DNA from: Chryseobacterium gleum
GTDB taxonomy: Bacteria; Bacteroidota; Bacteroidia; Flavobacteriales_D; Sanyastnellaceae
Assembly: GCA_945878635.1 (NCBI GenBank)
Contig: CAMCTV010000011.1
Coordinates: forward strand, 1 to 34,757
Direction of reading: 5' to 3'
DNA length: 34,757 nucleotides
Positions 29,159-34,757 of this stretch are shown in pieces. Position numbers and translations under genes: made by a program. Each line of letters opens with the position of its first letter. Position 1 is the stretch's first letter. The notes below the pieces were generated by a model, which had not been told where the DNA came from, ran no database searches, and saw only the letters and a list, made by a program, of their open reading frames with translations.

Positions 29159-29785
29159 CTACTTCTTTTTCTCTTGTTGATACTCCTCATTCAATCCCTT
29201 CAAAACCTCAGAGGTCACATTAAAGGCATTGTTGCCATACAACACAATGGGAATGCCTTCTTGGTAGTTCAACACAAAATCAATGTTCTTCATTTTGGCA
29301 TATCGATCCAAGTACTTCTTTACTTTATTGTTCAATTCTATGGTCATGGCCTCCTTCTTGGCAGCAATGTCTTCAGACATCTTAGCATCTATCTGCTGCA
29401 ATTCACCTTGCAGCGTGGCCAAACGTTCCTCTACCACACGGGCCTCATCCTCTGGCAATTGCTTGCTATTGGCATACTGCAGCAAATCTTGCGCTTCCTT
29501 CTCACGCTTGGCATATTCTCTTTGAAATTCAGCGTCAGCTCCTTTCAAACTGCTTTGCAAACGAGCTTCTTGATCCTTGATGTATTGGAAATGGGTGTTA
29601 ATACTATCCCCATTGATGTAGGCAACAATGGCCGATTTAACGTTGGCCGTATCCTGAAACGCCGATGCCTCTGGTGCATCCGGTAATTCCGAAGGAAGAT
29701 TACCGTTGCGCTGGTTCCAAAATAAATATCCCAAGGCCACAAATTGCACTGCCATCACAGCAATGATCCAAATGTTTTTTTTCAT
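29159..29785 (-). CDS. OmpH/Skp-like periplasmic chaperone
   Basis: About 208 aa from the ATG at 29785 (ATGA overlap with the preceding gene; a longer start at 29812 would overlap more). One hydrophobic segment at residues 3-22 acts as a signal anchor or uncleaved leader. The body is a long coiled coil (residues ~65-150), rich in Glu, Gln and Lys (AEFQREYAKREKEAQDL), then a return strand segment VLNYQEGIPIVLYG. This is the architecture of the Skp/OmpH chaperones that carry outer-membrane proteins across the periplasm. DUF4924 follows after 2 bases. Confidence 0.8.
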   Translation of the reverse strand: MKKNIWIIAVMAVQFVALGYLFWNQRNGNLPSELPDAPEASAFQDTANVKSAIVAYINGDSINTHFQYIKDQEARLQSSLKGADAEFQREYAKREKEAQDLLQYANSKQLPEDEARVVEERLATLQGELQQIDAKMSEDIAAKKEAMTIELNNKVKKYLDRYAKMKNIDFVLNYQEGIPIVLYGNNAFNVTSEVLKGLNEEYQQEKKK

Positions 29786-30015
29786 TCTTTTGGTTTTATC
29801 GTTCGGAGCCAATCATGCATCTTGTGCATCTGCTCCATCATTTGTTCTGCGTTGATCAACACCCACTCTTGGACAGCAGTCAAATCATAATTCTCTTTGT
29901 CAAACTTAAATCCTTGCTTGCATCTTCCTCCTTCCACCTCAACAATATACTTTCCGTTGTATTCATGTACAACAAGACGCAAATGAGGATGAGGGATTTG
30001 GGCTACCAATCGCAT
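29782..30015 (-). CDS. Small conserved hypothetical protein
   Basis: A 77-aa protein beginning MRLVAQIPHPHLRL. The N-terminal half is strand-rich (LRLVVHEYNGKYIVEVEGG), the C-terminal half helical (AEQMMEQMHKMHDW). I recognise the opening pattern QIPHP as recurring in small Bacteroidota proteins but know no function. Its stop overlaps the OmpH start as ATGA and it begins 14 bases after the MFS gene, so it belongs to the same operon. A coding assignment is supported by the tight packing. Confidence 0.65.
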   Translation of the reverse strand: MRLVAQIPHPHLRLVVHEYNGKYIVEVEGGRCKQGFKFDKENYDLTAVQEWVLINAEQMMEQMHKMHDWLRTIKPKE

Positions 30016-30029
30016 GGCACGAATTTATA

Positions 30030-31262
30030 TTATGCCGGTGTCTTTCTTGCAGTTATTTTTTTTATTCTTCTAACAATCAACAATGATATCAGCGTAAAAA
30101 AAACAGCCAAATATCCTACCCAATGATAATTTTCCAAGGGGGAATATTCATCCTTCTGCGAAATAATTACCCCAGCGATGATGGCACTTGTACCGCTGGC
30201 CAAGCTCTGCGCACTGCTGTTCAAACTCATGAAACCCGCACGCTGCGCAGGGTTCACTAAGGCGGATATGATGGTGTTGGCGGGAATCATTCGACCTGAA
30301 ATAAACGTGAAAAAGAATACGGCAATAAACAATACCACGTACAATGGCACATGTGTCAAGTGAGTATTGGCTAACATGGTCAGGCAAGACATCCAAGCAA
30401 AAAAAGTAAAAACCCTAAACCTTCCCCAGCGATCCACCGCCTTGCCGATGGCTATTCCTGACATCACCGTTGCCGCTCCGCCCGTAATGTATATGTACTT
30501 GATTTGGCTTTGCTCCAATCCCACATTGTTGATCATAAAAGGTGTCAGAAAACTAATGACGGTAAATTGACCCAATACCAACATAACCGTGAACAACAGC
30601 GCATTGCGCTGAGCAACTGAACCCAAGACTGATTGGATGGTTGCCAAAGGTTGAAAAGGTACTGTCTTGTTCAAGTGAGATTGAATGGGCGGCATCACTT
30701 TAATGGCCAATAACAAAATCAAAAAACTCAATCCGCTGATGACATAAAACGGGACATGCCAATTGTTGTCAAATGCATCCACCAGAACCAATGCCAATGG
30801 CACGCCCAAAACAGCTGCCAAAGAAAAGGACAGCGTTACTACACCCATTGCTTTGCCCCTTCTTTCCAAAGGAATCAAATCCCCAACGATAGACATCACC
30901 AATCCTCCCAATAATCCACCTGTCAAGCCTGTCAAAACACGGGTGCCGAGAAACAAATAATAGTTCAGATTTGGATCATCGGTGTTGGGGACAATAGCGC
31001 TAGACATCGTGCCCAGAATAAATCCCATGTAGGCCACCAACAAAGCCTTCTTTCTATCCAGACTATCCAAATAAAACACCCCTAAAAAAGAAGATAGTCC
31101 TGCCGCCAACCCATAAGAAGATACCAAAAAGCCATAAGCACCAGGACCAATCATGAGCTCTTTTTTCAGAATATCACCCATGGGCATCATGATCATAAAA
31201 TCCACAATGTTAGTGAACTGAATGGCTGCCAAAATCAACAAAATACTTCGCTCTTGCCGCAT
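30030..31262 (-). CDS. MFS transporter
   Basis: A 410-aa major facilitator protein, about twelve hydrophobic segments. Motif A-like DSLDRKKALL is in the loop after helix 2, and the loop after helix 8 has the related AVDRWGRFRV. The N-half has GAYGFLVSSYGLAAGLSSFLG and the helix-5 region carries LGVPLALVLVDAF. The drug:proton antiporter group is the nearest type, but the substrate is unknown. It lies 2 bases after the FemAB-like gene and 14 before the small hypothetical gene. Confidence 0.88.
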   Translation of the reverse strand: MRQERSILLILAAIQFTNIVDFMIMMPMGDILKKELMIGPGAYGFLVSSYGLAAGLSSFLGVFYLDSLDRKKALLVAYMGFILGTMSSAIVPNTDDPNLNYYLFLGTRVLTGLTGGLLGGLVMSIVGDLIPLERRGKAMGVVTLSFSLAAVLGVPLALVLVDAFDNNWHVPFYVISGLSFLILLLAIKVMPPIQSHLNKTVPFQPLATIQSVLGSVAQRNALLFTVMLVLGQFTVISFLTPFMINNVGLEQSQIKYIYITGGAATVMSGIAIGKAVDRWGRFRVFTFFAWMSCLTMLANTHLTHVPLYVVLFIAVFFFTFISGRMIPANTIISALVNPAQRAGFMSLNSSAQSLASGTSAIIAGVIISQKDEYSPLENYHWVGYLAVFFTLISLLIVRRIKKITARKTPA

Positions 31263-31264
31263 GA

Positions 31265-32503
31265 TTATTTCGGCAAAAGTAGGGTCAATTTTTCCTCAAC
31301 CTCTTTTTTCCAAGGCTGACGCATGCCCTGTGCGTTGTACTCGATGGATCCTGTCAACCAACGAACAGCAAGATTGGTTAGCGGTTGTGCATGTCTCAAA
31401 GATGCTGAGTAATTAACAGGCAGCGCTCCCAATGCCGACTTCATTTCAATGGCCGTTCGTCCAAAAACGATTCTAGGCACTTTATGATTGATGCCCAATT
31501 CCACATAATCGTACAATATGCGCGAGTACAAATAATGCGTTTTGTTCTTTTCGTAATCAAATCCCACTACATGGGCCTCCATCTCCTCTTCTCCAATAAT
31601 GGCTGTTGAAAAACCAACGACCTCTCCTGCTAAAGTGTAAGCGTTAAAAATCATTTTGTCTTTTAAACCTACTTTCATTTGGATCAATGCATCAGCCGTC
31701 AACTGCTGCCAGCGGTGACTGGCTCGGCGATATACTTGATCATACAACGGATACCATTCATCTCTTCTAGCACTGATGGCGTCTTCATTCCAAACCTCTT
31801 GAATCAATTGACTAGAGCGGGCTTTGGCTGTTTGTGCTTTGGATCTAAATTTACTGGATAGGTCACTGAGGTAATCGCTAAAATTGATCCATTCCTGAAG
31901 AATAGGCAATACCATAATGGGATCAGCCTCCATCGTGGCAAAACCACAACCATTCAAGGCTTGCTGTAAATCCTTCCGATGATTATGGAAATCCTTGATC
32001 AAACAAATGTTTACCTTCCAGCCTTGGTTGCGCAAATCCACTACCTTCTTGTTCATGGATAAGCACAATATTTCTGATTGTACCTCCAATGAAATGCCAT
32101 CCTTAAAAACAAAACCATGCTCTCCTGACACAAATGGATTACCCATTAACAAAACCCATTGCGAGGCTCCTCTGCGCTGCCACTTCTGAATTACCCATTG
32201 CCTAATGCCCACACATTGACTAGCGTCAATGGGCAGCGCTTGACTGGTAAAAGATGAGAGAAACAAAACAGCCCAACCAATGGGCTCTCCTTTTTGTCTG
32301 TATAAGCAATACATCACTTTGTATGGCCCTTCCAAAGCTGTGAGATACGCTGGCGATAAAAAAATACTTGGTGATTGAATTTGCTGAAATGACTTAGGGA
32401 TATCCTCCCAGTGCTCTTGCCAAGCCACTTCCAATTCATGGTTGTCATCCACCCATGCCCATTGACAAGCCTTTCTTGCCATTTCCTTCAAACTTCCAAC
32501 CAT
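31265..32503 (-). CDS. GNAT/FemAB-like acyl-transferase family protein
   Basis: About 412 aa from the ATG at 32503. The frame also opens at a TTG at 32554, but the -7 box TAGCTTTG at 32509-32516 lies between the two, so 32503 is the better start. The N-half holds a strand-rich GNAT-like region (YCLYRQKGEPIGWAVLF). The C-half has LSSKFRSKAQTAKARS, then a second GNAT-like core (GEVVGFSTAI, then AHVVGFDYEKNK, then KVPRIVFGRTAIEMKS). This pairing of two GNAT-like folds is characteristic of the FemAB/peptidogalycan-type transferases, which attach amino acids or acyl groups to cell-wall or lipid precursors. Substrate unknown. First gene of the MFS-OmpH-DUF4924 operon. Confidence 0.65.
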   Translation of the reverse strand: MVGSLKEMARKACQWAWVDDNHELEVAWQEHWEDIPKSFQQIQSPSIFLSPAYLTALEGPYKVMYCLYRQKGEPIGWAVLFLSSFTSQALPIDASQCVGIRQWVIQKWQRRGASQWVLLMGNPFVSGEHGFVFKDGISLEVQSEILCLSMNKKVVDLRNQGWKVNICLIKDFHNHRKDLQQALNGCGFATMEADPIMVLPILQEWINFSDYLSDLSSKFRSKAQTAKARSSQLIQEVWNEDAISARRDEWYPLYDQVYRRASHRWQQLTADALIQMKVGLKDKMIFNAYTLAGEVVGFSTAIIGEEEMEAHVVGFDYEKNKTHYLYSRILYDYVELGINHKVPRIVFGRTAIEMKSALGALPVNYSASLRHAQPLTNLAVRWLTGSIEYNAQGMRQPWKKEVEEKLTLLLPK

Positions 32504-32532
32504 TTGTGCAAAGCTAATATCGTTTACCTTTG
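32504..32532 (+). promoter_or_regulatory. Promoter of the plus-strand membrane protein gene
   Basis: TTG at 32504-32506, 18-base spacer, TACCTTTG at 32525-32532, a perfect Bacteroidota promoter. It begins inside the minus-strand promoter region, so it interlocks with the one at 32509-32516. Confidence 0.65.
32509..32516 (-). promoter_or_regulatory. -7 box of the FemAB-MFS-OmpH operon
   Basis: Reads TAGCTTTG on the minus strand, a perfect TAnnTTTG match, 5 bases before the ATG at 32503. A TTG is about 23 bases upstream. Confidence 0.6.
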
Positions 32533-32554
32533 AATGAAACAATTGGATGGGCAA

Positions 32555-32572
32555 CTTGTTCCCTCCAACAAG
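32555..32572. repeat. Inverted repeat in the leader of the membrane protein gene
   Basis: CTTGTT, 6-base spacer, AACAAG, 9 bases before the ATG at 32582 and downstream of the promoter. It would form a small hairpin near the start of the message, or bind a dimeric regulator. Confidence 0.35.
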
Positions 32573-32581
32573 AATTAACAG

Positions 32582-33250
32582 ATGCTTGAGATTCCATACA
32601 ACATGTCCATGGTTTATGCAACCTTGGCCATCATTTTTATTAGCCTTCTGCCTTTGTGGAGAAGCTTAGATGACAAAACCAAGAGCAATACCCACTTCTT
32701 TGCTTTAGCTTGGGTACTTTGGGGATTGTTTCAAAGCGTACTTTCATTGAACCGCTGGTACATGGACAGAAAAGGTGGTCTCATTCATTTTCTTTATCCT
32801 TGGATACTATTGGGTCTCATCATATGGTTTGTGCTATATAGCAAAAAAGGACTTAGATGGTCCAACACCCTCAATGCAAAATGGCTTTTTGCGCCAGCAA
32901 TTGTTTCCATTTCTTTGGTTCCATTGTACCAAGGCCTTCAAGATTATAAACAAGTTTCAACTTTATTGTGCAGCCCTTTGATATATGCGCTGCCGGTCTT
33001 AGGCATTGTTGGACTGACTTTGTGGAGCAAATTCAACTCGGCTTTGATCAAATCGGTTCATGCCCTTATTCTCATGTGCATCATCGCACAAATGGTACTG
33101 GGATACGGCGGTATTCCCAACGCGCATCAAGCCTGGGATTATGCCAATCCCAACTACGCTTTTCAACATTTTCCTTACACGTTGATGCCCAATCTCATTT
33201 ATCCTTTGATCTTCCTTTTCAGTGCCATTGGATTTTCAAGAGGAAAATAA
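32582..33250 (+). CDS. Multipass membrane protein of unknown function
   Basis: A 222-aa protein with about six hydrophobic helices (MVYATLAIIFISLLPLW, WVLWGLFQSVL and others). ATG at 32582 or 32603 could be the start. A Trp/Tyr-rich loop (QAWDYANPNYAFQ, residues ~190) stands before the last helix. I do not recognise a family. It is convergent with the YfhO-type gene and the stops are one base apart. It has its own promoter. Confidence 0.6.
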   Translation: MLEIPYNMSMVYATLAIIFISLLPLWRSLDDKTKSNTHFFALAWVLWGLFQSVLSLNRWYMDRKGGLIHFLYPWILLGLIIWFVLYSKKGLRWSNTLNAKWLFAPAIVSISLVPLYQGLQDYKQVSTLLCSPLIYALPVLGIVGLTLWSKFNSALIKSVHALILMCIIAQMVLGYGGIPNAHQAWDYANPNYAFQHFPYTLMPNLIYPLIFLFSAIGFSRGK

Positions 33251-33251
33251 T

Positions 33252-34757
33252 TCAACGTTTTTTGTAAGCCAAGAAAGTTGTTCCCAATAACAACAAAATC
33301 ATCATCACAGAACCAATGCTTGATAAATTGGTCCCTGTCTTCCAAACCGCTGGTTCAAACTTCCATTCTACCTGGTGCTCTCCCGCAGGCACTACGGCCG
33401 CGCGAAGTATAAAATTGACTTGTGCAACTTCCGCCAACTGACCGTCTATGTAACAATTCCATCCTTCGGGATAGTAAATTTCCGAGAAGACTGCAGTCCT
33501 ATTGGATTTTGCATTTGTTGCGTAGACCAAGTGATTGGGCGCGTATTGCGTTAACGCAATTTTATCCAAACTATCTGCTGTTGAGGAAACCAACTGGTTC
33601 GAAAATTTTTCGTTAACTACCAACTCCATCTTTGGATCAATCGAGGCCAATGCTTGAATTTCTTCATTGGCATTTTTGACAATATTCAATTTTTCTACAA
33701 ACCATGCGGCACCGCAAGCGTTGGGATTGACCAACGGGGGATTCTCAGCATTGTACACGACATACTTTGCGTTGAGCATGTTCAACACTGGGGTATTCTC
33801 AAACGCCCCTTGCTGTCTCCCAGAGCGCAAAGAATCAATCATGTCTTTCATCTCTGGCTGTATGCAAAACTCTATCACCTCTTGGTAGCGTTTTAGTTTG
33901 GCCCCATGATAACCTCCTATGCTCTTGTGCAAGTAACTTATATCAGCATTATTGAAAGGGTTTTGTAATGTAAATACGCGGTAATGCGAAGACAAATTCA
34001 ACGCGGCAAAAGATGCGATTTGATCTTTCACTTCCCCGTTTTTGTATGTTTTCCAATGCTCATCTTCGGACATTGCTTGCAAGATGGTCTTCTTGCTTTC
34101 CGCCCAACCTTTGGCATCTCTTTTTTCATTTTCTAGGATGAACAAATCTGATTGGGTTGGAATCACTGGGACATTTTTTTCATCTGCCTTAACATAACGC
34201 ACATACTTCCCCTTCTCCTTGTCATTGTTTAAGTGTCGCCTGCAAACGCCCCATTGATCTGCCCAAATCATCAGTCCAATAATGACTAACATTGGGAGTT
34301 GTAATTTAGACCAACGCAACATCACAAATGCGCTTCCTAAAAGCAAAACAACAAATAACAAAGCTCTTTGCACATCAGCCGTAAACATATTGATGCGAGC
34401 ATCAACTACTGCAGTTTCCACCTTATCTACTAGGGCTATTTCCTGGGCTGAGATAGCATTGGGATTCTTAATCACCTCAAACTGCACCAAACGATTGGTT
34501 ATCTTGTCGGCCTCATCCTCGGTTTCAAAATTCCCTATCATTTTGGGCTGTGCCATCATCAATAATACCACCGCCAAAATCCCACCAGAGACCATCAACC
34601 ACTTCTTACCCATCTCTTCCCATTTCATTTTTTGCTCCAGCATTTGATTCAACATCAAGCCAGCCATGCTCACCCAAGCAATGGGCAAAAGCATCAGGAT
34701 CATTTTAGAATCTCTAAATTTCTTGTACATCGGAAAGTGATGAATGAAAAAATCATT
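33252..34757 (-). CDS. YfhO-family membrane protein, C-terminal part (cut by right edge)
   Basis: The frame is open to the edge of the window: the nine codons upstream of the apparent ATG at 34730 read NDFFIHHFP without a stop, and FFIHHFPMYKKFRDSKM has the form of the YfhO segment just before a membrane helix. So 502 residues are visible of a longer protein. Hydrophobic helices are at about residues 20-35, 50-70, 130-145, 155-170 and 480-495, with a long extracytoplasmic domain between (HYRVFTLQNPFNNAD, then LNMLNAKYVVYN). EIYYPEGWNCYIDG near the end is the family's C-terminal signature. YfhO proteins are GT-C-like membrane proteins involved in glycosylation of lipid or wall polymers; the substrate here is unknown. 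Confidence 0.85.
   Translation of the reverse strand, partial: NDFFIHHFPMYKKFRDSKMILMLLPIAWVSMAGLMLNQMLEQKMKWEEMGKKWLMVSGGILAVVLLMMAQPKMIGNFETEDEADKITNRLVQFEVIKNPNAISAQEIALVDKVETAVVDARINMFTADVQRALLFVVLLLGSAFVMLRWSKLQLPMLVIIGLMIWADQWGVCRRHLNNDKEKGKYVRYVKADEKNVPVIPTQSDLFILENEKRDAKGWAESKKTILQAMSEDEHWKTYKNGEVKDQIASFAALNLSSHYRVFTLQNPFNNADISYLHKSIGGYHGAKLKRYQEVIEFCIQPEMKDMIDSLRSGRQQGAFENTPVLNMLNAKYVVYNAENPPLVNPNACGAAWFVEKLNIVKNANEEIQALASIDPKMELVVNEKFSNQLVSSTADSLDKIALTQYAPNHLVYATNAKSNRTAVFSEIYYPEGWNCYIDGQLAEVAQVNFILRAAVVPAGEHQVEWKFEPAVWKTGTNLSSIGSVMMILLLLGTTFLAYKKR

Noticed and set aside
29174-29686. 170-aa plus-strand reading frame opposite the OmpH-like gene
   Set aside because: Low-complexity Leu/Ile-rich shadow of the coiled coil; the minus-strand gene is tightly packed in an operon.
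32534-32578. 14-codon leader peptide just after the TACCTTTG box
   Set aside because: Too short and without regulatory codon pattern; only the promoter is kept.
1-34757. tRNA/rRNA genes, CRISPR arrays, insertion sequences, prophage
   Set aside because: No cloverleaf, no regularly spaced repeats, no transposase or phage-like gene recognised by eye.

Overview
The window looks like a chromosomal segment of a Bacteroidota bacterium, most likely of the Flavobacteriia/Flavobacteriales type. Several marks point the same way. Genes characteristic of the phylum are present (an IPExxxVDY-family protein beside pyruvate kinase, DUF4296, DUF4924, DUF2490, a lamin-tail surface protein, a YfhO-family protein). 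There is a dihydroorotase of the DQVHF type. Promoters have the TAnnTTTG -7 box, start codons mostly lack a Shine-Dalgarno, and lipoprotein and Skp/OmpH-like genes fit the phylum. No rRNA, tRNA, CRISPR array, insertion sequence or prophage was seen.

Layout. 1-8158 (minus strand): 5' part of ileS (cut by the left edge); the IPExxxVDY gene and pyk as a translationally coupled pair behind a TACCTTTG promoter with a palindrome at its start; and an asd > nuclease-like lipoprotein > metG > S66 LD-carboxypeptidase operon. 8214-15363 (plus): a lamin-tail surface protein, polysaccharide deacetylase and rsmA; then fbp; then a dolichol-phosphate-mannose-synthase-like glycosyltransferase, dihydroorotase and a DUF4296 lipoprotein. 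15277-18491 (minus): lipoprotein, DUF2490-type fusion protein and a multipass membrane protein, plus comF. 18587-20395 (plus): panD, a flippase-like membrane protein and the heptose-phosphate adenylyltransferase, a tight cluster. 20396-21133 is a solo TonB-like protein. 21209-21526 is a secreted Cys-rich repeat protein with a strong terminator.

21722-27383 is the most unusual part. On the minus strand, four tightly packed genes run ThiF/E1-like adenylyltransferase > GNAT/N-acyltransferase-like protein > 7TMR-DISM histidine kinase > response regulator, with 3-bp spacing or 4-bp ATGA overlaps. An unrecognised 368-aa protein is divergent from them. The promoter-proximal part, including the sensor half of the kinase, is visibly more AT-rich than the rest; the kinase half returns to normal composition. 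A GC-rich structured element lies just past the response regulator. My best reading is a small-molecule or peptide modification module coupled to its own two-component sensor. The function is inference.

27449-28571 (plus): an XRE regulator and a degenerate receiver protein, separated by a strong terminator preceded by a nearly G-free tract. 28608-32503 (minus): a compact operon of a FemAB/GNAT-like protein, an MFS transporter, a small conserved protein, an OmpH/Skp-like chaperone and DUF4924. 32582-33250 (plus): a multipass membrane protein whose promoter interlocks with the divergent operon's. 33252 to the right edge (minus): C-terminal part of a YfhO-family membrane protein. No gene-free stretch exceeds 300 bases; the longest gaps are 21527-21721 and 27896-28103.
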